This document shows, piece by piece, positions 26,662 through 35,290 of a stretch of 41,981 bases of DNA (positions are counted from its first letter, which is position 1; every line of letters starts with the position of its first letter). The translations under genes and the position numbers were made by a program. The stretch spans positions 1 to 41,981 of the forward strand of contig JAPLUN010000025.1 in NCBI GenBank assembly GCA_026397715.1, in the 5' to 3' direction. Origin of the DNA: Verrucomicrobiota bacterium (GTDB lineage Bacteria; Verrucomicrobiota; Verrucomicrobiia; Verrucomicrobiales; Verrucomicrobiaceae). The notes beneath the pieces were generated by a model, which made no database searches, had not been told where the DNA came from, and saw only the letters and a program-made list of their open reading frames with translations.

Positions 26662-28410
26662 CTAACTCTCTACCACAGCTGAAGGCACTGGATCGGCAAG
26701 GATGGCCTGCTTGAGTGCAAGCATCGCCCGCCTGTCCACATGAAAACGATAGAGGCACGAGCATGCGCTTGCAAGCACCGTCCGGAACGGCTTGCCAGCA
26801 TTTTGCTGGCTCGGTGGTGCCACACCAAACCACTCAATCAAAAGCGCGTCCTCCGCCTCCATGCGGCTCACCATATCCAGTGGGACAGCCTCTTCTCCTA
26901 AAGTGGCCCGGTTGATTTGAAGGGTTTGTAAAAATTGCGGTGCCACCACCATGTGCGGCAAATCCTGCCCTGGGTCAGGCAGAGTTTCAATAGCAGGTAA
27001 ATCTGTGCCAAATAGCGGGCAGCAAGCGACGTCCCCAAAGGCCAGAACACCGTTCTTATAGGCAACGAGCAGCCCGCTTGTCTCCGCCTGGTCTCCGCAC
27101 AGATACTGCCAGTCTGGCGGCAGTAGCGTCCACTGGTCTTCACAGCTGGGAAATTTCACCATGCAGGGTTTTGCAGGCAGGCTTGCAGACACGGCGCCCA
27201 GCTCCGATTGCACGGTGGCTTCCCGCCAGCCAAAGTGGGAAAATCGCGCCCAGTCCTGCGGCTGCGGGGAGATCTGCTCCAGCCGCTGTTCTTCCCAAAC
27301 AATGCGCAGCAGTGTGCTGCCAGCAAACCAGCAGTCATCAATGACACCTGAGGCCGAGGCAATGCCTCCGCTGCAGCACACGGAGTCTGGCAGCGCATAG
27401 ACGAAAGCATGACTCGAACCCGCCAGCCCGGAGGTAACATCCGCATCACTGATCCCAAACCTTTCCAGCCTTACATATTCTGCCCCGGTCTGTGCCCAAG
27501 CTGTGACAGTGACGAGCCCAGCGCCCCCACGGGTCGTGCCAGCAGTATATATTTGCACATTCGGGACTGCTGCCATGGTATGCCTGCCGGTGCGCACATC
27601 CAGCAGAGTCAGCACACTGCCTGCAGCAGCATCAGCAACAGAACCAGTCACGCCACCATTGAACTGCGACTTGCTTTGCTGCCACCTGACGACCACATGG
27701 CGGTCATCCAGCCAGTGGCTGACACAATTCACCACCCAATCACGCTCCGGCGCGACTGGCGGCGGGGGAAGTGTTTTCAGAAAGAGCCGCGCGGGGCGAA
27801 AGCCGATCTTCCAGGCATCCCAATAGTGTTGAAGAAAGCCCTCGATCGATGCCGGAGGGCCTTCCTTCAACAAGCTCCGTCCTCCCTCGGACCAGGCCCA
27901 AAGCAGTTCGAGCAGTTCAAAAGCATCGAATGGGCTGCTATCCTCAAGCCCGAGTCTCTGCTGCAATTCTTCCAGTCCAAGAAGCAGCGCATCCACACCG
28001 GGAAAAACGCCCCCGGCAGGCAGCAAAGCGCGATAGCGCCGGTCGGACACCACGTCTCCGAACTTGTCCGGCGTAAAGTCTCTGCCTTTACCCAGAGCAA
28101 CACAAAGCACCTGCTTACCCAGCGCATGCGCGAGGAAAAGCTCAGGCACTGTCCAGCCAGGTGCTTCATAGCTGCTGCGGCTGACCACGAAGATTACTGC
28201 ATCCGACAGCCGGAGCTGCCAATTCATCATCTCCAAAATGTCCGCAGTGCGGGACTCGGCACGATGGTGTTGATACTCAAACACTCGATGCCTGGCAAGA
28301 ACCAGCGCCTCCCCCAGAGACTTGAGGGCGGCCACAGTCTCCGCAGAATCTTGATAAGCAAGGGGGCGGGCCTGGCTGTTACTGATGCAGTGACTGATGA
28401 AAAGGCGCAT
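26662..28410 (-). CDS. TIR-domain protein with C-terminal beta-rich region
   Basis: A 582-residue cytoplasmic protein. Residues about 1-150 form a TIR-like domain: it opens with RLFISH (2-7), continues with the second strand and helix (VFEYQHHRAESRTADILEM), then SDAVIFVVSRSSY and GWTVPELFLAHALGKQV. Trp86 and Glu90 match the WxxxE element in which Glu is the catalytic residue of NAD-cleaving TIR domains. About 430 residues follow that I do not recognise: a helical linker, then repeated beta strands (DWVVNCVSHWLDDRHVVVRW, GSVLTLLDVRTGRHTM, GLLVAYKNGVLAFGD) suggestive of a beta-propeller that could sense or scaffold. No signal peptide or membrane span. It is the last gene of a three-gene cassette with a NUDIX hydrolase and an unknown protein. 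NADase activity and a defence role are inferences from the TIR motif. Confidence 0.8.
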   Translation of the reverse strand: MRLFISHCISNSQARPLAYQDSAETVAALKSLGEALVLARHRVFEYQHHRAESRTADILEMMNWQLRLSDAVIFVVSRSSYEAPGWTVPELFLAHALGKQVLCVALGKGRDFTPDKFGDVVSDRRYRALLPAGGVFPGVDALLLGLEELQQRLGLEDSSPFDAFELLELLWAWSEGGRSLLKEGPPASIEGFLQHYWDAWKIGFRPARLFLKTLPPPPVAPERDWVVNCVSHWLDDRHVVVRWQQSKSQFNGGVTGSVADAAAGSVLTLLDVRTGRHTMAAVPNVQIYTAGTTRGGAGLVTVTAWAQTGAEYVRLERFGISDADVTSGLAGSSHAFVYALPDSVCCSGGIASASGVIDDCWFAGSTLLRIVWEEQRLEQISPQPQDWARFSHFGWREATVQSELGAVSASLPAKPCMVKFPSCEDQWTLLPPDWQYLCGDQAETSGLLVAYKNGVLAFGDVACCPLFGTDLPAIETLPDPGQDLPHMVVAPQFLQTLQINRATLGEEAVPLDMVSRMEAEDALLIEWFGVAPPSQQNAGKPFRTVLASACSCLYRFHVDRRAMLALKQAILADPVPSAVVES

Positions 28411-28475
28411 GAAAATGTGTGAAAAATGAAACGGATCTGACAGGGCAAGGGGTCAGCTCCGTAGGACGCGCCGCA

Positions 28476-29831
28476 TCAAATGGCGTGATGCTGGCACTCG
28501 CCCTGGCGGGTAAAGTTCTCGATGCTCCCGTCTGCAGCGGAGATCATTTCCACCATGTTATCCGGGCTGCTGCGCGGCGTGGTAAGCACGGTGAAAGACC
28601 GGTCTGAATTGATACGCAACGACACACCTGCGTACTCACAGTGGTGGTTCAGCACCAGAGCAACACGTTTCAGCATCCTCAGTTGCTCCACCGGCTCTAG
28701 GGCGCTGATATAGGCTGCACGGCTGTGAATGAAGTCCGCGTCTCCCAGCGCCTCATTCAGCCCCTGGAGCGTGTGCATAAAATCCGCCCATTCCCAGGGC
28801 ACCGGCTGGCTCAGGTAGGCCATGCGGTAGCATGCCCGCTTTTCTACAGAGCGGCAGTGGTCGGCCACAGCACAGGATGCCTCCGCCTGATCCGCCTGGC
28901 CAATGTCCCCAGGCAGGAAGACACGCCGGCCTGCATTGCTGGTATTTGCCACCAGTTCATTGTACAAGGAGTCGAGCAGTTCCTTGATAAAGAGATAGTC
29001 CATCGTGGAAAGATGCCGCTCCCAAAAGCTGCGCATCGTGTAAAATGGGCTGCGCCCATTGAAGTAAACCAGAGGTTGGTAGGCATTCAGCACCTCTGCC
29101 TCGGACATCTGCCCGGCCTGCAAGGCCTCCTGCAACAAGGGCTGCAAAAGAGTCTGGCACTTCTGCCACAAGTCTGGACGATGGCGTGAGCACAAGTCCT
29201 CAAAGCACTGGCCCAAATTCCTGCCTCCCAGCACCCGGTGTGCCGCAAGATTTGTCTCCACCAGCCCGGGAAGCTTCTCATTTCGGCACGATTGGTTCCA
29301 AATTTCAATACTGCCAAGGCTCTCCCTTTCATTCTGGCCTTTATGAAGCAGCCTGTCCCAATAGCATATGGCAACATGATCCTCCGCTGAAGCACTGCTG
29401 CTCATTCGACGCAGGAGTTGTCGAGCCTTGTCCAAAATATCGAGATCCTTCCGCGCACCCAGTTCAGCCACAAGAATGCGGCGCACGTTCTGCTCGAGCG
29501 CGTCACCCAGACAGGAGAAGTCGTATTTGGCGTTCAGAAGATTTTCCGCCAGGGACTGGGCCAGCGGCACCACCCTGCCCTGCCGAGGCTTCTGCACCAC
29601 ATGCAGATGATTCGTCACTCGCTCCAGCCCAAGATGGCGGATGCGATTTTCCTCCAGCAGGCGGATGATGTAAAACTGGTCTGTGCCCTGCGGCTCTGAA
29701 AGGCGAATTTCCCCCTCATGAATCACGCAGTAAATGAACTCACAGGCGAAGCGGTAGAGCTGCGAGTCTCGCAGTTCCGGCTTGAAGAGCACCGTATCGA
29801 AGGTTTCGTTGAAAATTCCAGGGCGAAACAT
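28476..29831 (-). CDS. Uncharacterised protein of the NUDIX-TIR cassette
   Basis: A 451-residue, mostly helical, soluble protein that I do not recognise. It has no signal peptide, membrane span, P-loop or metal-site signature. The N-terminal part has mixed beta and helix (RFACEFIYCVIHEGEIRL). The middle is helical (LEQNVRRILVAELGARKDLDILDKARQLLRRM). A region near 290-340 (FYTMRSFWERHLSTMDYLFIKELLDSLYNEL) is rich in aromatic residues. It lies between the NUDIX gene (50-nt gap) and the TIR gene (65-nt gap) on the same strand, so a shared transcript is likely. It may be the partner, sensor or regulator of the TIR protein (inference). The ATG at 29831 has no visible ribosome site, as for the other cassette genes. 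Confidence 0.75.
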   Translation of the reverse strand: MFRPGIFNETFDTVLFKPELRDSQLYRFACEFIYCVIHEGEIRLSEPQGTDQFYIIRLLEENRIRHLGLERVTNHLHVVQKPRQGRVVPLAQSLAENLLNAKYDFSCLGDALEQNVRRILVAELGARKDLDILDKARQLLRRMSSSASAEDHVAICYWDRLLHKGQNERESLGSIEIWNQSCRNEKLPGLVETNLAAHRVLGGRNLGQCFEDLCSRHRPDLWQKCQTLLQPLLQEALQAGQMSEAEVLNAYQPLVYFNGRSPFYTMRSFWERHLSTMDYLFIKELLDSLYNELVANTSNAGRRVFLPGDIGQADQAEASCAVADHCRSVEKRACYRMAYLSQPVPWEWADFMHTLQGLNEALGDADFIHSRAAYISALEPVEQLRMLKRVALVLNHHCEYAGVSLRINSDRSFTVLTTPRSSPDNMVEMISAADGSIENFTRQGECQHHAI

Positions 29832-29881
29832 GTCATGTGATTGTGGTTATAAAGGTATGGCCAGCCACTGGCTCAGCTCGC

Positions 29882-30541
29882 TCAACTGAGCAGGCCGCCA
29901 GCCAGCGCCTTCATCAAGGCTCCAAGTGTGAATGCACAGGAGATCTCATCCAGCAGGGCTGGCACTTGGGGACTTCGGGCCAGGATGCTGCTGCGGTCCA
30001 CTGCGACCACGTGGCTGATGGCCTCCCCTGCCTGGGTTGCTGTATTGGCAGCAGCCTGGGGCCGATTCTTCAGTGGCACATGATAAACCCGCGCCCGCGT
30101 GGCCAGCAGCCCGGTGTTTGGCGTGATGATGCCCAACTCCACAGCACCCAGCCCCTCCACCCCCAGCTCTTCGAGTGTTTCGCGAAGGGCATTTTCCTCC
30201 GGACTCATGCCGGGCTCGGCAAACCCCCGCGGGAGTTCCAGACTCCATGCACGCACCGGATGGCGGAAGAGCCGGATGAGGAAAACTTCATTCTCAAACG
30301 TGGGAACCACCACCGTGCCGTGCTGCCCCTGCAACTCCGCACTGGCAAACACCCGTGAGTAACTCCCGCTCTTACCGTCAGGGAAAATGACCTCGTCCTC
30401 CAACACAGTGACATACCGGTTTGCAAACATTACGGGCGCGCCCTCCTGCACCAGCACAATCTCTCCTTTCTCAGACTGCCCCCGATATGCATCTTGAGCA
30501 GGCAGGTCACTGTAGGAAAGAAACAAGGCTTTGTCGGACAT
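29882..30541 (-). CDS. NUDIX hydrolase, ADP-ribose pyrophosphatase-like
   Basis: A 219-residue NUDIX protein, expected to cleave a nucleoside-diphosphate-linked substrate such as ADP-ribose with a divalent metal. A beta-rich N-terminal domain precedes the catalytic fold. The Nudix box begins at Gly106 in LELPRGFAEPG and continues to RETLEELGV (120-128), with the metal-binding Glu121, Glu124 and Glu125 intact. Odd: the first Glu of the box (eight residues before Arg120) is Met112. The LELPRG/AEPG context is that of ADP-ribose and sugar-nucleotide pyrophosphatases. It is the promoter-proximal gene of the cassette; its product could remove or use the ADP-ribose made by the TIR protein (inference). 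ATG at 30541, no ribosome site seen. Confidence 0.87.
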   Translation of the reverse strand: MSDKALFLSYSDLPAQDAYRGQSEKGEIVLVQEGAPVMFANRYVTVLEDEVIFPDGKSGSYSRVFASAELQGQHGTVVVPTFENEVFLIRLFRHPVRAWSLELPRGFAEPGMSPEENALRETLEELGVEGLGAVELGIITPNTGLLATRARVYHVPLKNRPQAAANTATQAGEAISHVVAVDRSSILARSPQVPALLDEISCAFTLGALMKALAGGLLS

Positions 30542-30653
30542 AGGGTGCTCTGGGGGCTGTCTTAAACAATTGGCGCCTCATTTTGGCTCTGACAACCAAA
30601 AGGTCAGCTCATGCCGGCTATAGTGGGCGATGGGCGATGGATGAATATGAGAT

Positions 30654-30725
30654 TTCACGAAGTGGGTCAAGGAAGGCGCGCAGTGGCCGGCGGGCAAAGC
30701 GGGAACGCTTAAGATCATTCGTTGA
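30654..30725 (+). pseudogene. Stranded 3' fragment of a second PSCyt1-like gene
   Basis: 72 bases read as FTKWVKEGAQWPAGKAG plus a short tail and TGA stop. This matches the end of the cytochrome lipoprotein encoded at 26117-26626 almost perfectly. An in-frame TGA at 30648-30650 sits just before it, and no haem site or start is present, so it is a remnant. It lies in the 254-nt gap between the NUDIX and DapA-like genes. Confidence 0.8.
30657..30703 (+). repeat. Direct repeat, right copy
   Basis: Partner of 26558-26604 (43 of 47 identical, synonymous differences only), within the gene remnant. About 4.05 kb, containing the three-gene cassette, separates the copies. Confidence 0.9.
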
Positions 30726-30795
30726 TCAGAATTTCCGATCTCCAGCATTCGCAATTCGTCTTGGCCCCTCGGCGCGGTCATGCTCTACTGGCAGG

Positions 30796-31932
30796 ATGGC
30801 AGACCACCGCGCCCTCATTTCCAATCCTGCAGACCTGAAGCCCTCCACCGCCTGGAACGAGACGGTCTGGGCTTACACCAGCGAGGAGGAACTCGTCGAT
30901 CACACCACGAAGGCCCGCCTCTGTGTGGCCACGCTGCTGCCCTTCAAGGACAAGAAGCCTGACTGGGATGGCTTCACCAAAAGCGTGCGCTGGATGCAGC
31001 AGTGCGCTGCGCATTACGGCGTGGAGATGGTCTTCGTGCTCAATGCAGACACGGGGTACATCTTTGATCTCAGCAATGAATTGTATGCCGAGGTGCTGAA
31101 GCGTTTCCGCGCGGAGTTTCCGGAGCAGCGCTTCATCGCGGGCGTGACGGCACGCGGTGCGGAGAACGACACTGCATTCAAAGCGGAGCGTTACTGGCCG
31201 CTGCTGGACATCGCGCAGGAGCATGACAACTGTGAGATGATGATCATGACCAGCAAGCTGCTCAACACGCTGGAAAACGAGCCGCGCCGTGACGCCTACT
31301 TCCAGATCGCCGAGCATCTCATCCGCCCCGGCCTCGCGCATGCACTGGAGCCTTCCTTTGTGCCATGGGCCACGCCGTTTGATCCGTGGCTGTTCCATGA
31401 GATCGCGCTGCACCCGAGCTACGTCGGCGGCAAGGTCAGCACGCTCGACGAGCCGCACTTTCATTATTGGGCTGCCATGTGCAAAGGTTTGAACCTTCCC
31501 TTCTCCCCGCACAGCGGTGATGACTACGGCATCGCCACCGCCATCAAGCTCGGCCTGCCTTTGCTGATCGGTGCCGGTGTCAGCGCCTGCCCGCTCATCT
31601 GCGCCGCCCGCGACATGTGGCTGCTCGACAGCGTGGCCGACAAGAAATTCAAGACCGGCACCGGCCGTTTTGACACGCGCGTCTATAAACTCTTCGAAGC
31701 CTTCCAGTCCTTCGAAGACCTCGTCTTCCGCCTCGACGACCGCATGAGCGCCTCGCCCTATAAACACAGCACAGCGCATGTGCTGCATCAGCTTGGCCTC
31801 ATTGAATCTCCTGAAGCGCATCCGGACTGCAAGGATCTGCGCGGAGCGGATGAAGCAGCGCGAATGACCGAAGCTTTGCGGAGGCCAAAGCGTCTCGCTA
31901 AGAAGCTGGGAGTTCCTTATTTTGGCTCTTGA
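30796..31932 (+). CDS. DapA-superfamily (dihydrodipicolinate synthase-like) protein
   Basis: A 378-residue TIM-barrel protein resembling class I aldolase-like lyases of the DapA/NanA superfamily. The barrel starts near RLCVATLLPFKD (41-52), as in the usual T.L.TPF strand. A likely Schiff-base lysine is K213 in YVGGKVSTLDEPHF, followed by SPHSGDDYG and PLLIGAGVSACPLICAA, where DapA has its G.D and GA.G.IS elements. It is longer than typical DapA (about 290) owing to extra N- and C-terminal segments, so the substrate is open. I chose the ATG at 30796; the frame continues upstream, but that part overlaps the remnant at 30654-30725 and has no family character. Its end overlaps the convergent gene at 31917 by 16 nt. 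Confidence 0.78.
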   Translation: MADHRALISNPADLKPSTAWNETVWAYTSEEELVDHTTKARLCVATLLPFKDKKPDWDGFTKSVRWMQQCAAHYGVEMVFVLNADTGYIFDLSNELYAEVLKRFRAEFPEQRFIAGVTARGAENDTAFKAERYWPLLDIAQEHDNCEMMIMTSKLLNTLENEPRRDAYFQIAEHLIRPGLAHALEPSFVPWATPFDPWLFHEIALHPSYVGGKVSTLDEPHFHYWAAMCKGLNLPFSPHSGDDYGIATAIKLGLPLLIGAGVSACPLICAARDMWLLDSVADKKFKTGTGRFDTRVYKLFEAFQSFEDLVFRLDDRMSASPYKHSTAHVLHQLGLIESPEAHPDCKDLRGADEAARMTEALRRPKRLAKKLGVPYFGS

Positions 31933-32306
31933 GTCAAAGTACTGTTTGGCTCTTGCGCAAAAGGATCGTTTGCCGGCTGAGCTGAGGCATCGTTGGGGTC
32001 TTGAGGAACCGGGGCAAAAGGATCTGTGCCCATGTAGGGCTTCCTGGTCAGCTCATCCCACCAGCTGAGGTACCGCAGAAAAGGCGGCCCCAGGTATTCG
32101 TGCTCGAAAAGCGGCTTCAGCGGACTGTAAACGATCATCACAGCGTTCGTAAGACGTGGCCGCCGCCGACACCACGTGGATGCATCAAGGAACCAGCAAA
32201 TGGGTCCAACGCTCAGCACATACAGCAGAGGCAGGGCCACAAGAATCGCGGCGCTTGCCGCAGTCTTTGAAGTACTTCTGGTGGGCTCATCGTTCATGGC
32301 AGTCAT
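31917..32306 (-). CDS. Small membrane protein, paralogue of the gene at 32360
   Basis: A 129-residue protein of unknown function with one membrane segment near residues 17-39 (AASAAILVALPLLYVLSVGPICWFL). It ends in a Pro/Gln-rich tail with DPFAP and DPFAQ repeats. The span and the following SPLKPLFE match the neighbour at 32360-32611 (ALMIALPLFYGFSIGP, then KAFYAPVLWL), so the two arose by tandem duplication. An alternative start is Met4 at 32297. The 3' end overlaps the convergent DapA-like gene. Confidence 0.65.
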   Translation of the reverse strand: MTAMNDEPTRSTSKTAASAAILVALPLLYVLSVGPICWFLDASTWCRRRPRLTNAVMIVYSPLKPLFEHEYLGPPFLRYLSWWDELTRKPYMGTDPFAPVPQDPNDASAQPANDPFAQEPNSTLTQEPK

Positions 32307-32359
32307 TCTATTGCCAATGGACTGAGCGTGTCCTGGCTGGATTCAGACTGCCCGATGGT

Positions 32360-32611
32360 TCATCTGCCTCGGGCCATTTTCATCCAAAACCGTTCGTAGC
32401 TCTCGAGTGGTTGTTTCAAAAACGTATTCGCATGCAGCCAAAGAACCGGCGCGTAAAATGCCTTGAGAGGCTTTTCAATCGATGCAGAGGGGTGAAATTT
32501 TTCCGTGAAGTAAATGGCAGGCCCAATACTGAAGCCATAGAAAAGCGGTAGAGCTATCATGAGCGCCATGATGGCCGTCGAGTTCGAGCTGCGTGAGGTG
32601 TCGTCACTCAT
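32360..32611 (-). CDS. Small membrane protein, paralogue of the gene at 31917
   Basis: An 83-residue protein of unknown function with one membrane segment near residues 13-34 (MALMIALPLFYGFSIGPAIYF). It resembles the preceding segment of its neighbour (ALPLxYxxSxGP) but lacks the repeat tail. The ATG at 32611 is chosen because the similarity to the neighbour begins at this point; the open frame extending to 32824 has no such support. The 53 nt between the genes suggest cotranscription. Confidence 0.6.
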   Translation of the reverse strand: MSDDTSRSSNSTAIMALMIALPLFYGFSIGPAIYFTEKFHPSASIEKPLKAFYAPVLWLHANTFLKQPLESYERFWMKMARGR

Positions 32612-32845
32612 CGATTTGTATGTTAGTTCGGTTTCGCCAACCAAGGCAAGCATTGAAAACAAATGGAGTCGTCGCACATCGCGCCAGCGACTCCGAGTGC
32701 AAAGACGCAAGGAACAGCCTGTTCGTTCGGCGGCATCGCTTTCGTCAGCCGGACGGTGATGTTTTATCAAGAGAGCATTCTTCAGCCCTCGAAAGCGGCG
32801 TCGCGCCGAGGCTTGCCGCCACACTCCATGACGCTGTCGCGACTA

Positions 32846-33685
32846 TTACGCCCCTTCCAATATCGCCTCCATCATCCGCAGTGATTCCCGATTCGGCTTC
32901 ACATCATGCACGCGCACAATGCGGGCACCATGCTCGCGGGCGTAGGCGCTGAGGGCGATGGTGGGCCAGAAGCGGTCTTCCATGGCTTCGGAGTGCATGA
33001 CGCGGGCGATGGTCGATTTGCGAGAAATGCCCACGAGCAGCGGACGCCGGGTGCAGAGCTGGGGAAGCTGGTGCATGAGGGTGAGGTTGTGCTCCAGGGT
33101 TTTGCCGAAACCGAAGCCGGGATCGAGCACGATGCGCTCGGAATCGATGCCTTCGTTTTGCAGCACGCGCAGGCGGCTTTCAAAGTAGTCCGCCACGGCA
33201 GCGACGACATCGTCGTACTGCGGATGGGCCTGCATGGTCTGTGGCGTGCCGGTCATGTGCATGACGACGAGCCCCGCCTTGGATTCAGCAGCGACGCGCG
33301 GCATGGCGGCATCGCCACGCAAACCGGTCACATCGTTGATGATGTCGGCCCCGGCATCCAGCGCGGCACGGGCGACGGAGGCCTTCATGGTGTCGATGGA
33401 GATGAGCGCTTTCGTTTGTGAGCGCACGGCGCGGATCACGGGCAGCACGCGGTGCAGTTCCTCGGCTTCGCTCACAGGCTCGGCCCCTGGACGGGTGGAT
33501 TCGCCGCCGATGTCCAGAATGTCCGCGCCTTCCGCCAGCAGCGTGAAGGCATGCTCCACGGCACGGCCCGGATCATTGAAGCGCCCGCCGTCCGAAAAGC
33601 TGTCGGGCGTGACATTGACAATGCCCATGATGAGACCGCGATGGGTGAGATCGAGATCGTGGTTGCCAAATCGCCAGCGGAACAT
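32846..33685 (-). CDS. folP: Dihydropteroate synthase
   Basis: A 279-residue enzyme of folate synthesis that joins 6-hydroxymethyl-7,8-dihydropterin diphosphate to p-aminobenzoate in the cytoplasm; it is the target of sulfonamides. All family motifs are present: NVTPDSFSDGG (24-34), DIGGESTRPGAEP (58-70), SIDTMKASVA, INDVTGLRGD, VVMHMTGTPQTMQ, LDPGFGFGKT, VGISRKSTI and a C-terminal RVHDV. I chose the ATG at 33685, which gives the normal family length. The frame is open much further upstream (to 34540), but that part is antisense to the coiled-coil protein gene. No other folate gene is adjacent; it is divergent from the gene at 33812. Confidence 0.96.
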   Translation of the reverse strand: MFRWRFGNHDLDLTHRGLIMGIVNVTPDSFSDGGRFNDPGRAVEHAFTLLAEGADILDIGGESTRPGAEPVSEAEELHRVLPVIRAVRSQTKALISIDTMKASVARAALDAGADIINDVTGLRGDAAMPRVAAESKAGLVVMHMTGTPQTMQAHPQYDDVVAAVADYFESRLRVLQNEGIDSERIVLDPGFGFGKTLEHNLTLMHQLPQLCTRRPLLVGISRKSTIARVMHSEAMEDRFWPTIALSAYAREHGARIVRVHDVKPNRESLRMMEAILEGA

Positions 33686-33811
33686 GGATGGTGCGGGCGG
33701 CTCAGCCCGGTACCGGGTATGTTGAGTTGGAACGGGTCTCCGCCAAGCAGAAAAGTACGCGGAAAAACAGCCCGTGATATTGCCCGCACCGTTTTCCCGC
33801 TGCATGGTTTG

Positions 33812-35290
33812 ATGATGAAGCTCAACCCGGCCACCCTGCTGATCCTCCTCCTCGCGCTCGGAGGTGCGGCGGCATTGTTTCTGGCGGGAGTGAAACCGGA
33901 ACCGCCGCCAACAGTCAGTACTCCCCCGCCGGTGGCTGCGGTGAAACAAGAAGCGGCACCGATCGATGTCACCAACAAGGCGCTGGATGATCTCAAAAAG
34001 CAGATCGTGCTGCTTGAAGGCCAGATCGAATATCTCCAGGGCCAGAATGACGCCCTGAAAGACGAGAATGCGCAGATGATTCAAAAGCTCGGCACGCTGG
34101 GCATGAAGGACGTGGCGAAGATGGTACCAAAGGGCGGTGAGGATGATGTGGCACCTGACTTTGTGGGCATGGGTTTGGAGATGATGAAAATGCGCAAGCT
34201 GCATGCGCTGCCTCTGGTGACGACGGCGGTCAGCCAGGAAGAGGTGGAAAAAGTCATCCTGGCCTGGTTGAAACGCCAGCAGCCGAACGAAGAGGGAAAG
34301 AAACTTGCGCGCGGACTTGCCGCGCTGGGCTGGATTCCTGAAGCGATTGACCCGCTGCCCATGCGCGCCGCTCTGCTGGCCCGCCAGTTGGGCGGCTGGT
34401 ATGACGACGAGTCGGAGACGATGTTCACGATCGAAGCCTCCACGGCTTCCGGCCCGGCGGTGACTTCGAATGAGCCGCTGGGGATCGCCTTCGGGCAGCT
34501 GTTGCGCGAATACGGAAGCATTTTGTATCAGCCGCAACATGGCCCCATGAAGACCGACATGCGGCTGGCGCGGGATTCATTGATCGCGGGAGATGCGGCG
34601 CTCACGCGGTTCCTGCACTCACTGCAAAACCCGGCTTCTGAACTGAAGGATGATCTGCCTGCGGAAGACCCAGATCATCCGATCAACCAGGTGCCCATGC
34701 CGGCTTACCTGCGGGAGCTGGCGCTCTTCCCTTTCAATCGGGGTTTTGATTTTGCCCAGACCCTGCACAGCGCCGGCAGTTTCCCGCAGCTCAATGCCGC
34801 CTATAGCCGCCCGCCCATCAGCACGGCGGAGGTCATTGACCCGGAAACGTACCTCGATCAGGAGCGCCCTGCTCCGGTGGAAATCCAACTGGTGGAAGTG
34901 AAGCTCAAGGGCGTGCTGCCGTATCTTGATGACTGCCTTGGCAAGTTTGCCTGCGTCACAGCCCTGCGCACCTACAACAATGATGAAGACGCCGCGCTCG
35001 GCGCACGCGGGCTGGTGGCGGATCGTCTGCTGGCCTGGGTGGCGGATGGCGGAGCCAAGCGTGACCACGCCGCATGGCAGACGCTGTTCATGGACAAGTC
35101 CTCGGCCGATGCCTTTTACAAAGCGATGCTCAACTCGTTGAAACAGCGCTACGAAACCAAGGGCGAAAGTGAATTCACCGCGCAGGGCCGGTTTGTCAGC
35201 CTGCTGCGCAATCGCGAAGACGCGGGCGTGGTGTTGATTGAAGCGGCAAGCGAGGAAGCCAAGGCCGCATTGAAACTTTTGATGAAGTGA
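33812..35290 (+). CDS. Membrane-anchored coiled-coil protein, unknown function
   Basis: A 492-residue protein. A signal or anchor segment covers residues about 6-26 ([20 protein letters not shown]), followed by a proline-rich spacer and a short coiled coil (about 50-95, [29 protein letters not shown]). The rest is mostly helical with no family that I recognise. Adjacent ATGs at 33812 and 33815 are equally possible starts. Its stop overlaps the acylphosphatase start as TGATG, so it heads a five-gene operon that includes an ABC-2 transporter and a TPR protein. A role in an envelope-associated complex is an inference. Confidence 0.8.
   Translation: MMKLNPATLLILLLALGGAAALFLAGVKPEPPPTVSTPPPVAAVKQEAAPIDVTNKALDDLKKQIVLLEGQIEYLQGQNDALKDENAQMIQKLGTLGMKDVAKMVPKGGEDDVAPDFVGMGLEMMKMRKLHALPLVTTAVSQEEVEKVILAWLKRQQPNEEGKKLARGLAALGWIPEAIDPLPMRAALLARQLGGWYDDESETMFTIEASTASGPAVTSNEPLGIAFGQLLREYGSILYQPQHGPMKTDMRLARDSLIAGDAALTRFLHSLQNPASELKDDLPAEDPDHPINQVPMPAYLRELALFPFNRGFDFAQTLHSAGSFPQLNAAYSRPPISTAEVIDPETYLDQERPAPVEIQLVEVKLKGVLPYLDDCLGKFACVTALRTYNNDEDAALGARGLVADRLLAWVADGGAKRDHAAWQTLFMDKSSADAFYKAMLNSLKQRYETKGESEFTAQGRFVSLLRNREDAGVVLIEAASEEAKAALKLLMK

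Noticed and set aside
26558..30703. Attachment sites or target-site duplication of an integrating element
   Set aside because: The 47-bp copies differ only at silent codon positions, which points to old coding paralogues; no integrase or transposase gene lies between them.
30778..31821. 347-residue minus-strand open frame
   Set aside because: Antisense to the DapA-like gene, which has clear family motifs.
33686..34540. Long N-terminal extension of the folP frame
   Set aside because: All DHPS motifs lie after 33685, and the extension is antisense to the coiled-coil protein gene.
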